Assembly: GCF_024347475.1 (NCBI RefSeq)
Contig: NZ_AP025487.1
Span: forward strand, 62,001-126,000
Origin: Vibrio fortis
GTDB taxonomy: Bacteria > Pseudomonadota > Gammaproteobacteria > Enterobacterales > Vibrionaceae
DNA length: 64,000 nucleotides
Direction: 5' to 3'
The position numbers and the translations under genes were made by a program. The notes below the pieces were generated by a model. The model saw only the letters and a list, made by a program, of their open reading frames with translations. It was not told where the DNA came from and made no database searches. Positions 26,716 to 36,692 of this stretch are shown in pieces (position 1 is the first letter of the stretch; each line of letters begins with the position of its first letter).

Positions 26716-27501
26716 TCATTTTTTTAACGGAATGGATGGCTGTAATTTAAACAACTGTTCGGCATTTCGGGTTGTGATCGCATCGACTTCTTCTACTGCA
26801 ATACCGCGCAACTCAGCAATTCGTTTTGCAACAAGCTCCGTATAAGCTGGCTCATTGCGCTTGCCTCGATTCGGTGTTGGTGCTAGGTACGGACAGTCCG
26901 TTTCTAGGATGACTAAATCCATATCAAGGTGTGGAATTACCTTATCCATTCCCGAGTTTTTGAAGGTAGATACTCCACCTAATCCTAGGTGAAAACCGAG
27001 TGCATTGATCGCTTGAGCCTCTTCTAAGCTGCTACCAAAGCAGTGAAATACACCACGTAGGCTGCCATCTTGTTCTTGCTTCAACAGAGCTAACGTTTCT
27101 TCAATGGAATCACGAGTGTGGATTACCACTGGCAGGTCGAGTTCTTTCGCCCATTGTAGCTGGGTGACGAAGGCCATCTCTTGCTCGGCTTTAAAGGTTT
27201 TATCCCAGTAGAGGTCGATACCGATTTCACCCACGGCAATAAAGTCGTGTTTGTCGAACCAAGCACGGATAGTCTTGAGTGTTTCTTCGATATTCCCATC
27301 AACATAACAAGGGTGGAGCCCCATCATAGAACGGCAAACCTCAGGGAATTGACGTTCAGTAGCCAGCATCGGCTCAATAGAGTCGAGGTCGATATTGGGC
27401 AGTAAAATACGATCAATGCCTTGGGCTAATGCGCGTTGCACCACCTGCTCACGGTCGTTATCAAATTCACTAGCGTAGATATGGGCATGAGTGTCGATCA
27501 T
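26716..27501 (-). CDS. TatD family metal-dependent hydrolase
   Basis: A 261-residue TIM-barrel metallohydrolase (TatD DNase family). The metal ligands are visible in MIDTHAHIY at the start, GEIGIDLYW near residue 90, VVIHTRDS, FHCFGSS, and ETDCPYLAPTPNRGKRNEP near residue 200. I chose the ATG at 27501, which has AGGA seven bases upstream and begins directly with the metal motif; the longer frame adds 26 residues with no family match. It is convergent with tatC. The name tatD reflects genome linkage rather than a role in export; family members are nucleases linked to DNA repair or RNA quality control. Confidence 0.93.
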   Translation of the reverse strand: MIDTHAHIYASEFDNDREQVVQRALAQGIDRILLPNIDLDSIEPMLATERQFPEVCRSMMGLHPCYVDGNIEETLKTIRAWFDKHDFIAVGEIGIDLYWDKTFKAEQEMAFVTQLQWAKELDLPVVIHTRDSIEETLALLKQEQDGSLRGVFHCFGSSLEEAQAINALGFHLGLGGVSTFKNSGMDKVIPHLDMDLVILETDCPYLAPTPNRGKRNEPAYTELVAKRIAELRGIAVEEVDAITTRNAEQLFKLQPSIPLKK

Positions 27502-27628
27502 GGTTGTGTCCTGAAAAAGCTGAAGAAACGAGTTGTCCAGAGTATACGGCAGTGTGAGGAGAAGGTCATTTTTTGCCATTTATCCCGGTTTTTACGGAGG
27601 ATTTAGGTTTTACTGCTAGCGTCTTTAG

Positions 27629-28756
<1,128 letters not shown>

Positions 28757-28772
28757 TCGTCGAGATAAATCA

Positions 28773-28803
28773 TAAAAGGTCAGCCATTATGCTGACCTTT
28801 ATT
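28773..28803 (+). terminator. Terminator of hemB
   Basis: Stem AAAGGTCAGC/GCTGACCTTT with a seven-base loop and a short T-rich tail. It overlaps the leader of the next gene. Confidence 0.75.
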
Positions 28804-28821
28804 CGTTTTAGGAGATTGAAA

Positions 28822-29256
28822 ATGACCGTTGTGGTTCGTGAGGGAACGCTGGAAGAGTGCGTGGCTGTCGTGGAGCAGATCGATGAGTTCAGCCTTAAAG
28901 AGAGCATCGAGTCTCTTTCTGCACGTCTGCAAGACAACAAGCAGTTGGTTCTTGTTGCTGAGGAAGACGGACAACTGCTCGGATTCAAAATTGGTTATCA
29001 GTTAGATGAGCAAACTTTTTACAGCTGGTTTGGCGGCGTCTCTCCCTTGGCTCGAAACAAAGGCGTAGCGCAGCTTCAATTGGATGTGCAAGAGCAATGG
29101 GTGCGAGATCAGGGCTATAAGCAGCTAAAAGTGAAGTCTAGGAACCAATTTTCTTCGATGTTGAGATTGCTATTGAGAAATGGCTACATGATAGAAAATT
29201 TCGAACAAAAAGAAGACATTAAAGAGAATAGAATTCACTTTGTGAAGCAGATGTAA
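28822..29256 (+). CDS. GNAT family N-acetyltransferase
   Basis: A 144-residue acetyltransferase of the GNAT fold. An acidic N-terminus leads to the strand VLVAEEDGQLLGFKIGYQ and the acetyl-CoA-binding region with VSPLARNKGVAQLQLD (the R/Q-x-x-G-x-A turn). The late segment VKSRNQFSSMLRLLLRNGY is the usual fourth motif. The substrate is unknown. The ATG at 28822 has AGGAG seven bases upstream. It sits between hemB and the RyhB gene. Confidence 0.87.
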   Translation: MTVVVREGTLEECVAVVEQIDEFSLKESIESLSARLQDNKQLVLVAEEDGQLLGFKIGYQLDEQTFYSWFGGVSPLARNKGVAQLQLDVQEQWVRDQGYKQLKVKSRNQFSSMLRLLLRNGYMIENFEQKEDIKENRIHFVKQM

Positions 29257-29278
29257 GATGAAGGTTAGGTGACAATTG

Positions 29279-29309
29279 CAATTAAATGAGATTTATTATC
29301 ATTTAATTG
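29279..29309 (+). promoter_or_regulatory. Palindrome next to the ryhB promoter; terminator or second Fur site
   Basis: Perfect 11-bp arms, CAATTAAATGA and TCATTTAATTG, with a nine-base centre containing TTATTA. It lies just upstream of the ryhB -35 and shortly after the GNAT stop. AT-rich and Fur-like, it could bind Fur or end the GNAT transcript. Confidence 0.45.
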
Positions 29310-29338
29310 TTGACTATCAAATGAGAATCATTATTATT
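29310..29338 (+). promoter_or_regulatory. ryhB promoter overlapping a Fur box
   Basis: A -35 TTGACT (29310-29315) and a -10 TATTAT (29332-29337) are separated by 16 bases. The spacer and -10 hold an AATGAGAATCATTATTATT stretch (29320-29338), close to the Fur consensus. This fits repression of RyhB by Fe-loaded Fur. Confidence 0.8.
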
Positions 29339-29343
29339 AACTT

Positions 29344-29563
29344 CGTCTTAGGGAATGAGGAAATGTTCACAAGGATGTTTAGTAGCTAAGCGCTCCGCTG
29401 AGTTACCAACAGAATTCTCGCGAACTTAAACTAAGTTCTTTTTGACACGACATTGCTCACATTGCTTCCAGTGTAATTTATAGCTTTTTGGTTAAGCTGT
29501 GGTATTCAATTGAATAGCTTCACCGCTTTTTGCTAGGCGACATCCTCGGGTGTCGCTTTTTTT
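29344..29563 (+). ncRNA. ryhB: RyhB small regulatory RNA (Vibrio-type, long)
   Basis: The core CACGACATTGCTCACATT (beginning at 29446) is the conserved target-pairing segment of RyhB, which represses mRNAs for iron-using proteins when iron is low, with Hfq. The predicted start is six to seven bases after the -10. The end is a hairpin (stem GCGACA/TGTCGC at 29537-29556) with seven T residues. About 220 bases fits the long Vibrio RyhB rather than the 90-base E. coli form. The location between the hemB/GNAT genes and polA agrees with what I recall of Vibrio genomes. Confidence 0.9.
29537..29563 (+). terminator. ryhB: Terminator of ryhB
   Basis: Stem GCGACA/TGTCGC with an eight-base loop and a T7 run. 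Confidence 0.9.
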
Positions 29564-29647
29564 CTATCTCAATTTCAACAAGATGCATATCTAGCACCAT
29601 AAAGGTGCATGCATAAATCCTCATCAATATTCTTTTCCACAACGCAA

Positions 29648-29681
29648 GATCGAAAAAAGATCGTTGATCATATGTTCGATC
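29648..29681 (+). other. Cluster of four GATC (Dam) sites upstream of polA
   Basis: GATC occurs at 29648, 29659, 29666 and 29678, that is four times in 34 bases, inside AT-rich sequence. Random sequence would give about one per 256 bases. It may be a methylation-sensitive regulatory region. The rest of the gap from 29564 to 29937 holds no gene. Confidence 0.6.
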
Positions 29682-29750
29682 TCTATTTTTGTTTATTTAT
29701 TTCAATGGTTTATGGTGTATTTTTGTTTCATTTTACCAACTTCTCAACAG

Positions 29751-29783
29751 GGTGGATAAATAATATAAACAGAGTTATCCACA
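29751..29783 (+). promoter_or_regulatory. Two DnaA-box-like sites upstream of polA
   Basis: TTATCCACA at 29775-29783 matches the DnaA box consensus exactly. GGTGGATAA at 29751-29759 reads TTATCCACC on the other strand, one mismatch from it. They lie about 155-187 bases before the polA ATG, close to the GATC cluster. Confidence 0.5.
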
Positions 29784-29937
29784 GATGAGGGCGCTTGTGG
29801 AACAAAAAATAACAAGATTCTGTTTATAACAAACACAACCCATTCTACGGATACAGATCGACAACGTGGAATCCCGTCACTATACGTGGCATGCTTAACC
29901 CATCATTTCTGTACTTATTACTGGATACACAAACATT

Positions 29938-32742
29938 ATGGCTCGTATTCCTGATAATCCATTGATTCTCATCGATGGCTCTTCTTACCTATATCGCGCG
30001 TTCCATGCTTACCCGGGCACCATGAGTAATGGTGATATTCCTACCAATGCCATCTATGGTGTGGTGAACATGCTGCGCAGCATGATGCGTCAATTTGCTT
30101 CAGATCGTATTGCCGTTATTTTCGATGCGAAAGGCAAAACGTTCCGTGATGATATGTATCCAGAATATAAGGCGAATCGTCCACCTATGCCGGATGATCT
30201 TCGTTGTCAGATCGAACCTTTGCACAATGTGATTCGCGCAATGGGCCTGCCATTGATCTCGATCCCAGGTGTGGAAGCGGATGATGTTATCGGTACGCTG
30301 GCGTCACAAGCATCTAAAGCGGGCATGCCAGTGCTGATCAGTACTGGTGATAAAGATATGGCTCAGCTGGTTGATGATAACGTTACGCTGATCAATACCA
30401 TGACGAATGTCGTGATGGATCGTGAGGGCGTTATTGAGAAGTTTGGTATTCCGCCAGAGCTCATTATCGATTATTTGGCACTGATGGGCGATAAAGTGGA
30501 TAACATCCCTGGTGTACCGGGTGTCGGTGATAAAACCGCGACTGCATTACTTCAGGGCATCGGCAGCATCGAAAAGCTTTACCAAAACTTAGATGATATT
30601 GCAGCGCTGGGTTTCCGTGGCTCGAAAACCATGGCGAAAAAGCTGGTTGATAATGAAGAGAATGCCAAGCTTTCTTACGAGCTAGCGACGATCAAGCTGG
30701 ATGTTGAGCTGGAAGAGACTCCGGAATCTCTAGTAAAAGCAACGCCAAACACAGACGAGCTGATCAAACTTTATGGCCAACTGGTGTTCAAATCATGGCT
30801 AAATGAGCTACTTGAGGGTGGCACTGGTGTGGTTGAAGCCGATGAGAAGTCTGGCGCAGTGGTGAGCGGTAGTGCAACAACGTCAGCACAATCAACGGTT
30901 GAAATGGATACATCAGCTGTGACCATTGACCGCAGCAAATACGAAACCATTTTGAGTGAAGAAGACTTCAATGTTTGGCTAGAGAAGCTAAAAGCAGCGG
31001 AAGTATTTGCCTTTGATACGGAAACAGATAGCCTAGACTACATGGTCGCTAATCTTGTCGGTTTATCATTCGCGACAGAAGAAGGTGTTGCTGCGTATGT
31101 ACCTGTGGCACATGACTATTTAGATGCACCAGCGCAGCTCGATCGTGATTGGGTACTGGAACAGCTCAAGCCGATCTTAGAAGACGATACTCAAGCAAAA
31201 GTGGGTCAAAACCTTAAGTACGATGCCTCTGTACTGGCGCGCTATGGTATCGAAATGAAAGGCATTAAGCATGACACTATGCTCGCTTCATACGTCTTTA
31301 ATAGTGTTGGTGGTAAGCATGACATGGACAGCCTTGCGCTGCGTTTCCTCCAGCACAGCTGTATCTCATTCGAGCAGATCGCTGGCAAGGGTAAGAAACA
31401 ACTGACGTTTAACCAGATCGAACTGGGTGAGGCGTCGCCATATGCTGCAGAAGATGCCGATGTGACACTACGTCTTCACAACCGTCTGATGCAAAACATC
31501 GAGCAGGATGAAAAGCTGAAAGCGATTTACGAAGAGATTGAAGTGCCATTGGTACCTGTGATCTCTCGCATTGAGCGCACCGGTGTATTTGTCGATGACA
31601 TGTTGCTAGGCGCACAGTCTCAAGAAATTGCTGCACGTCTTGATGAGCTTGAAAAGAAAGCGTACGAAATCGCTGAACAAGAATTCAATATGAATTCACC
31701 TAAACAGCTTCAAGCCATCCTATTCGAGAAGATGGGACTACCTGTGGTGAAGAAAACGCCATCGGGCGCACCATCAACCAATGAAGAAGTACTTCAAGAG
31801 CTGGCTTTGGACTACCCACTGCCGAAGCTGATTCTGGAATACCGTGGTTTAGCGAAGCTGAAATCAACGTATACCGACAAACTTCCAAAGATGATCAACG
31901 CTGAGACAGGCCGTGTACATACTTCGTATCACCAAGCGGTAACAGCGACAGGTCGTCTTTCTTCGACCGATCCAAACCTACAGAACATCCCAATCCGTAA
32001 TGAAGAGGGGCGTCGTATCCGTCAGGCATTTGTAGCGCCTCACGGTTGGAAGATTCTTGCTGTCGATTACTCTCAGATTGAATTGCGTATTATGGCGCAC
32101 CTATCTGGCGATAAAGCGCTGCTTGAAGCCTTCCAACAAGGCAAAGATATCCACGCAGCAACGGCTGCTGAGATCATTGGCGTCAGCATCGATGACGTGA
32201 CTTCAGAGCAGCGTCGTCGCGCGAAAGCGGTGAACTTCGGGCTGATCTACGGCATGAGTGCGTTTGGCCTTGCTAAGCAGCTAGGTATTCCTCGTGGTGA
32301 AGCACAACATTATATGGACACGTACTTTGAGCGTTACCCTGGTGTTATGCAGTACATGGAAGACACGCGCAGTGCAGCTTCTGAGCAGGGCTTTGTTGAG
32401 ACGATCTACGGTCGCCGTCTGCACCTACCTGAAATTAAGTCTCGCAACGGCATGCGTCGTAAGGCTGCGGAACGTGCGGCGATCAACGCACCAATGCAAG
32501 GCACTGCGGCTGATATCATCAAGAAGGCGATGCTATTGGTGGATGAGTGGATTCAAGCCGAAGGTGCGGGTCGCGTGAAACTACTGATGCAGGTACACGA
32601 TGAACTGGTGTTTGAAGTAGAAGAGTCAGCACTGACTGAAATTGAAAGTAAAGTACAAGAATTGATGGAATCTGCGGCTGAGCTGGATGTCCCACTGGTT
32701 GCGGAAGCTGGCCATGGTGACAACTGGGATCAGGCCCACTAA
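29938..32742 (+). CDS. polA: DNA polymerase I
   Basis: A 934-residue repair and Okazaki-fragment polymerase. The N-terminal 5'-3' exonuclease domain (about 1-290) begins [17 protein letters not shown]. The 3'-5' proofreading domain follows, with the exonuclease motif FDTET (Asp360) intact. The polymerase domain carries [19 protein letters not shown] (motif A), [21 protein letters not shown] (motif B) and [10 protein letters not shown] (motif C). All three activities therefore look present. A linker of about 30 residues near 295-325 is rich in Ser, Thr and Ala. The gene lies between ryhB and spf; the polA-spf-engB order is shared with E. coli. Confidence 0.97.
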   Translation: MARIPDNPLILIDGSSYLYRAFHAYPGTMSNGDIPTNAIYGVVNMLRSMMRQFASDRIAVIFDAKGKTFRDDMYPEYKANRPPMPDDLRCQIEPLHNVIRAMGLPLISIPGVEADDVIGTLASQASKAGMPVLISTGDKDMAQLVDDNVTLINTMTNVVMDREGVIEKFGIPPELIIDYLALMGDKVDNIPGVPGVGDKTATALLQGIGSIEKLYQNLDDIAALGFRGSKTMAKKLVDNEENAKLSYELATIKLDVELEETPESLVKATPNTDELIKLYGQLVFKSWLNELLEGGTGVVEADEKSGAVVSGSATTSAQSTVEMDTSAVTIDRSKYETILSEEDFNVWLEKLKAAEVFAFDTETDSLDYMVANLVGLSFATEEGVAAYVPVAHDYLDAPAQLDRDWVLEQLKPILEDDTQAKVGQNLKYDASVLARYGIEMKGIKHDTMLASYVFNSVGGKHDMDSLALRFLQHSCISFEQIAGKGKKQLTFNQIELGEASPYAAEDADVTLRLHNRLMQNIEQDEKLKAIYEEIEVPLVPVISRIERTGVFVDDMLLGAQSQEIAARLDELEKKAYEIAEQEFNMNSPKQLQAILFEKMGLPVVKKTPSGAPSTNEEVLQELALDYPLPKLILEYRGLAKLKSTYTDKLPKMINAETGRVHTSYHQAVTATGRLSSTDPNLQNIPIRNEEGRRIRQAFVAPHGWKILAVDYSQIELRIMAHLSGDKALLEAFQQGKDIHAATAAEIIGVSIDDVTSEQRRRAKAVNFGLIYGMSAFGLAKQLGIPRGEAQHYMDTYFERYPGVMQYMEDTRSAASEQGFVETIYGRRLHLPEIKSRNGMRRKAAERAAINAPMQGTAADIIKKAMLLVDEWIQAEGAGRVKLLMQVHDELVFEVEESALTEIESKVQELMESAAELDVPLVAEAGHGDNWDQAH

Positions 32743-32917
32743 TCACTTTTTAACCTTATTTACGAAATTAGTATGAGCCAGCGCACAAACGCTGGCTTTT
32801 TTTTGTCATGAATAAAGCTTGTCACAACTGGCTTTTAAGATGTTTTAATAAAACATTCATGAAAAAAAACTACAAAAATTGTTTTCATTTCTGAGCAATT
32901 GTTGTACATTAAATCTC

Positions 32918-33022
32918 GTAGGGTACAGAGGTAAGATGTTCTATCTTTCAGACCTTTTGTTTCACGTTATTGGATTAGGCTGATTCAGCCGCCCCAGTCA
33001 GTATTTGACTGGGGCGTTTTTT
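32918..33022 (+). ncRNA. spf: Spot 42 small regulatory RNA
   Basis: Begins GTAGGGTACAGAGGTAAG and ends in the hairpin GCCCCAGTCA...TGACTGGGGC with a T-run. The first 60 bases match my recollection of E. coli Spot 42 almost base for base. Spot 42 is an Hfq-dependent RNA repressed by CRP-cAMP that dampens use of secondary sugars. A -10-like TACATT lies seven bases upstream. The location between polA and engB is conserved. Confidence 0.95.
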
Positions 33023-33247
33023 CTTGTGCGGAAGAAAATTTTCTAACCCCACTTTCCTCACCTAAATTTTGTGGCCTAACTCACCTTTCGTTTATCTATC
33101 TGCTCCAGAACATTCCCATCGAAAAATTCGCTATGATTTGTTGTTTGTGGAATAAAGCGATCAAAATGTAACTTTTCATCAAAGCTATTTGACCTTGTTT
33201 TATCTGAGAAAATAACCTTATTAAGCCTGGGGTGTGCAGCGATTCCG

Positions 33248-33880
33248 TTATTGGTTCTGCTCTTCGGTGGTTATACTCGCTTTAACATCACCTTTCTGAT
33301 CTATGGCTTCCATTAAGTATTGTTGTTTCTCAGTACTGTATTTAAGTGCTTCAGCGGTGATCTGAATAGATTGCGCCATCGCAGAGATATTGCTGGTGGC
33401 TTGCACTAAGGTGTGCTGCATCGGTTTTAAGATAATCAAATAGATAGCAATCAGGGCGAGGATAACCACAGCGACAATCGCGACCAGAGCGATGATTATC
33501 TTACTTTGAATATCGTTGAGTAGATTTTGACTGGTTTTCTGAAATGTCATGCGTGAGTGTTCAAAGACTTCTGGGAGATGGTTAATGGATTGGGTAGTGG
33601 AAGCACTCAGTTGGTTAATGCTGGCAATGGTTTCATTGAGCGCTTGTTGTTGGTCGTCACTGAGGTTGGGGTTGTTGACGATGGATTGCAGCGATTCAGA
33701 AATGACTTGCAGTGATTGGCTGGCCTCCTTTGCATACTTTTCCATACCATCTAGGTCGAGTGTCATGTCGACATTCATCAATGCTGGCGGCGGAGCTTGG
33801 GTCTCTTCAGCATGTAATAAGAGTGGGATTAGCAAACTGACGAGTGTTAGAAGTCGTAGTGGTATCCATTTTTTTAACAT
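33248..33880 (-). CDS. Hypothetical single-span membrane protein with coiled coil
   Basis: I do not recognise this 210-residue protein. A signal peptide ends near LLLHAEETQ (about residue 24). A Gln/Ser-rich helical stretch (about 40-125, with SQSLQVISESLQSIV) follows. A strong hydrophobic helix, IIIALVAIVAVVILALIAIYLII, lies near residues 127-150, then a cytoplasmic helical tail of about 60 residues. The layout recalls the periplasmic helical bundle and membrane helix of a chemoreceptor without a signalling domain. It has its own unit between spf and engB. Confidence 0.65.
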   Translation of the reverse strand: MLKKWIPLRLLTLVSLLIPLLLHAEETQAPPPALMNVDMTLDLDGMEKYAKEASQSLQVISESLQSIVNNPNLSDDQQQALNETIASINQLSASTTQSINHLPEVFEHSRMTFQKTSQNLLNDIQSKIIIALVAIVAVVILALIAIYLIILKPMQHTLVQATSNISAMAQSIQITAEALKYSTEKQQYLMEAIDQKGDVKASITTEEQNQ

Positions 33881-34000
33881 GAGCCTTCCTTTCCCATTAT
33901 TAAGTTAGATGACAGTGATCTAACCATTGTTACTATCTATTTATTCGGTTTCTAACTTTTAGTATGGATCACTTCTGAGAGCTAACCGATTAAAATTAGT

Positions 34001-34032
34001 TAAAAAAATACCCTGCTTATATAAGCAGGGTA
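34001..34032 (-). terminator. Terminator of engB
   Basis: A perfect palindrome, TACCCTGCTTAT/ATAAGCAGGGTA (34009-34032). On the minus strand it is followed by a run of seven T residues. Confidence 0.85.
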
Positions 34033-34069
34033 AGTGTTTTATTCATCAAAGCTAACGAATGAGGCTGCT

Positions 34070-34729
34070 TTAGGCTTCGTCGTTGCGCTCATCTTCTGCA
34101 AGTTCTTCGATCATTTGCTCAGCGAGCGCTGGGGCAAACCATTCATCCATTTTGGCACGCAGTTGGTCAACGCCAATGCCTTTCAATGAAGAGAACACGT
34201 CAACGGCAACGTCACCACCGAAAGATTGCGCATCTTTACGAATCTTAAGTAGCTGTGCTTTACGCGCGCCTTGTTTGAGTTTGTCGGCCTTAGTCAGCAG
34301 CACTTGTACTGGGATACGACTATCAATTGCCCAGTAGATCATCTGTTGGTCTAGGTCTTTCATTGGGTGGCGGATATCCATGAGAACCACCAAACCTTTT
34401 AGCGATTCACGCTTTTGAAGGTATTCACCCAGTGACTTCTGCCACTTTTTCTTCATTTCTAATGGTACTTGCGCAAAACCATACCCTGGTAAATCGACAA
34501 TATGACAACCGTCAGTCACCTTGAATAGGTTAATCAGTTGAGTACGACCTGGGGTCTTACTGGTTTTCGCTAGACTTTTTTGGTTGGTCACGCGATTTAG
34601 TGCGCTAGATTTACCAGCATTGGAGCGTCCTGCGAACGCAATTTCGATCCCTTCGTCTTCTGGTAAGTGACGAATATCAGGTGCACTGGTAATGAAATGC
34701 GTGTTTTGATAATGAATTTTTACGCTCAC
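34070..34729 (-). CDS. engB: Ribosome biogenesis GTP-binding protein EngB (YsxC/YihA)
   Basis: A small GTPase needed for 50S subunit assembly. [14 protein letters not shown] is the family start. The P-loop [11 protein letters not shown], the switch [19 protein letters not shown] and the LTKADKL guanine-binding motif are all present. I chose GTG at 34729, giving 219 residues, because TGGAG precedes it by six bases; the ATG four codons upstream lacks a clear ribosome site. A longer open frame extends into the cytochrome c4 leader and is not expected to be translated. It is divergent from cytochrome c4. Confidence 0.93.
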   Translation of the reverse strand: MSVKIHYQNTHFITSAPDIRHLPEDEGIEIAFAGRSNAGKSSALNRVTNQKSLAKTSKTPGRTQLINLFKVTDGCHIVDLPGYGFAQVPLEMKKKWQKSLGEYLQKRESLKGLVVLMDIRHPMKDLDQQMIYWAIDSRIPVQVLLTKADKLKQGARKAQLLKIRKDAQSFGGDVAVDVFSSLKGIGVDQLRAKMDEWFAPALAEQMIEELAEDERNDEA

Positions 34730-34877
34730 TGTTAACTCCATCTCGACTTTGTGTAGTCGATTGATTACTTTTTTGTGAATTTGTGTAAAATAACCGTGCT
34801 CGGCATAAGGTCGCCTATTGTACCATGAGTGGCAACATAGAGTGGTACTGGAAGCTTGATAATTATAATGGAATGTC

Positions 34878-35495
34878 ATGAAGAAATTAGCGCTAATTTT
34901 GAGTCTATTAGCCAGCTGCTCAGTATGGGCTCAAGGTAGTATTGAAGCTGGTAAAGCCAAATCACAAACATGTGTTGCCTGCCACGGTGCTGACGGCAAC
35001 AGTCTGATCACACAGTACCCTAAACTGGCTGGTCAACATGAGAAATACCTTGAGAAGCAATTAAAAGATCTCAAGCTAGGTATGACTAGTGGTGGTAAAC
35101 AAGGTCGTAACGAACCTGTAATGGGTGCAATGGCGATGCCTCTGTCTGAACAAGACATGGCTGACCTAGCTGCATATTACGCATCTCTGCCTATCTCTAA
35201 CAACTCTACGCCAGAAAACGTAGTAGAAGAGGGTAAGGCTTTATACACTGCGGGTGACGCTGAACGTGGCGTAACGGCATGTATTGCTTGTCACGGCCCT
35301 CGTGGTAACGGCACAGAGCTATCTGGTTTCCCTAAGATTTCAGGTCAGCATGCTGAATACATCAAGGCTCAGCTTGAGAAATTCCGCGATGGTAGCCGTA
35401 ATAACGACATGAATGCGATGATGCGTGATGTAGCTAAAAAGCTAACAGACGCAGATATTGAAACCTTATCGAAGTACGTTGGTGGTCTACACTAA
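34878..35495 (+). CDS. Cytochrome c4, diheme
   Basis: A 205-residue periplasmic diheme cytochrome c that passes electrons to terminal oxidases. A signal peptide ends at SVWAQGS. Two CxxCH heme sites (CVACH near residue 35 and CIACH near residue 134) each lie at the start of a similar domain. Axial methionines are plausible in the MGAMAMPLS and MNAMMRD segments. It is divergent from engB. Its heme comes from the pathway of hemB and hemN, also encoded here. Confidence 0.93.
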   Translation: MKKLALILSLLASCSVWAQGSIEAGKAKSQTCVACHGADGNSLITQYPKLAGQHEKYLEKQLKDLKLGMTSGGKQGRNEPVMGAMAMPLSEQDMADLAAYYASLPISNNSTPENVVEEGKALYTAGDAERGVTACIACHGPRGNGTELSGFPKISGQHAEYIKAQLEKFRDGSRNNDMNAMMRDVAKKLTDADIETLSKYVGGLH

Positions 35496-35556
35496 TTTGT
35501 CGGTTTCGCGCTCCTAGCCAGAGTGACGAAATGTACGTTCGAGCAAGATTTAGGAT

Positions 35557-35595
35557 GCGCCCTAGCCATGATTGGCTAGGGCGTTGTCTTTTATA
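35557..35595 (+). terminator. Terminator of cytochrome c4 gene
   Basis: An 11-bp stem (CGCCCTAGCCA/TGGCTAGGGCG) with a four-base loop and a T-rich tail. Confidence 0.85.
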
Positions 35596-35679
35596 TAGCC
35601 TTACTTTATGTATGGTGTGATCAAATTGGCATTATTTATGGGTGTTCAATAGCTGTACAAAAAGTGTGATGTCGCGCTC

Positions 35680-35707
35680 TTGTCGTTTTTTGATAAGTGA
35701 GTAAAGT
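35680..35707 (+). promoter_or_regulatory. Candidate promoter of the CsrB-like RNA
   Basis: TTGTCG (35680-35685) and TAAAGT (35702-35707) separated by 16 bases, just ahead of the GGA-rich RNA. I see no clear VarA/UvrY palindrome. Confidence 0.4.
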
Positions 35708-35713
35708 ATGCGC

Positions 35714-35968
35714 CATCAGCTTGGAGCTGAAATCGATATGGATGATCGTCTAGTCTAACGGTATAGACAGAAAAGGATCAGGCTAGGATAGCCCAGCGAC
35801 AAGGTGTTAGAAACGGATAGCCAAAATTCATCAGGGTGATGAACAAAAAACAAATTTGGCAAGGAAAGCACCAATAACAAATGGAGATTTGTGTACCAAG
35901 TTGAGTATGCAAATTTTGGCCAATATAGGCAGATTTAGAGAGCGATAGGTTTTCCTATCGCTTTTTTT
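35714..35968 (+). ncRNA. csrB: CsrB-like RNA (CsrA-sequestering)
   Basis: The GGA trinucleotide occurs at 35723, 35740, 35775, 35786, 35815, 35863 and 35883, plus one AGGG. Many lie in hairpin loops: CAGCT-TGG-AGCTG, GGCTA-GGA-TAGCC, TTCATC-AGGG-TGATGAA and ACAAAT-GGAG-ATTTGT. GGA in a loop is the CsrA binding signature of CsrB/RsmY RNAs, which soak up CsrA. The RNA ends in a strong terminator (AGCGATAGG/CCTATCGCT plus seven T). It has no open frame. The length of about 255 bases and the GGA count fit a smaller CsrB-family member; vibrios carry several copies. The start is inferred from the candidate promoter. Confidence 0.75.
35941..35968 (+). terminator. Terminator of the CsrB-like RNA
   Basis: A 9-bp stem AGCGATAGG/CCTATCGCT, TTTT loop and T7 run. 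Confidence 0.85.
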
Positions 35969-36053
35969 ATTGATTTGATGAAAAAACACCCAATATCTCT
36001 CCACTCTAAACGCACTTTCTGGTATGTTTCGCATCCCTGTTTAAGGATGTGCT

Positions 36054-36692
36054 ATGTATACTTGTCCCTTATGCCATCATCACGATGTGCATCACTACTT
36101 TGAAGACAAACGCAGAGAGTACCTGCAGTGTCAGCAATGTGAGTTGGTATTTGTAAAACCTGACCAAAGGTTAGAAGCAAGCGAAGAGAAAGCACACTAT
36201 GACCTGCATGAGAATGATCCTAGTGATGCTGGTTATCGTAAGTTCTTGTCGCGCATTGCCGACCCATTAACAGACAGAATTTCATCTAACTCACACGGGT
36301 TAGATTTTGGTTGTGGCCCAGGCCCTACGCTATCTATCATGTTAGAAGAAGCTGGACACACCATGGAGTTGTACGACATCTATTATCACCCAGAACGCGC
36401 TGTTCTCGATAAGACGTACGACTTTATGACTGCCACCGAGGTGATTGAACATCTTTATGAACCCGATAAGGTGTGGCAGCAATGGTTGAATTTAGTTAAG
36501 CCAGAGGGCTGGATTGGTCTCATGACCAAGCTAGTAATTGACGTGGACGCGTTTGCTGGTTGGCACTATAAAAATGATCCGACGCATGTGGTCTTTTTTA
36601 GCCGCCAAACATTCCAGTTTTTGGCTGAGCGGGATAAGCTCGAACTCGAATTTGTTGGAAATGATGTAATTTTACTGAGGAAGACCCAGTAA
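36054..36692 (+). CDS. Class I SAM-dependent methyltransferase with N-terminal zinc motif
   Basis: A 212-residue protein. The N-terminus CPLC...CQQC (about residues 4-30) looks like a zinc ribbon. The core has the SAM-binding LDFGCGPGPTLS near residue 83 and an EVIEHL motif near residue 124, typical of Methyltransf_23 enzymes. The late WHYKNDPTHVVFFSRQTF segment resembles the substrate side of the family. The substrate is unknown. Its stop overlaps the yihI start by one base, so the genes are likely coupled. Confidence 0.87.
   Translation: MYTCPLCHHHDVHHYFEDKRREYLQCQQCELVFVKPDQRLEASEEKAHYDLHENDPSDAGYRKFLSRIADPLTDRISSNSHGLDFGCGPGPTLSIMLEEAGHTMELYDIYYHPERAVLDKTYDFMTATEVIEHLYEPDKVWQQWLNLVKPEGWIGLMTKLVIDVDAFAGWHYKNDPTHVVFFSRQTFQFLAERDKLELEFVGNDVILLRKTQ

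Noticed and set aside
29600..29937. Region upstream of polA as a chromosomal replication origin
   Set aside because: Only one exact DnaA box and no 13-mer unwinding repeats or origin genes (gidA, dnaA, parAB) nearby; I keep it only as a regulatory candidate.
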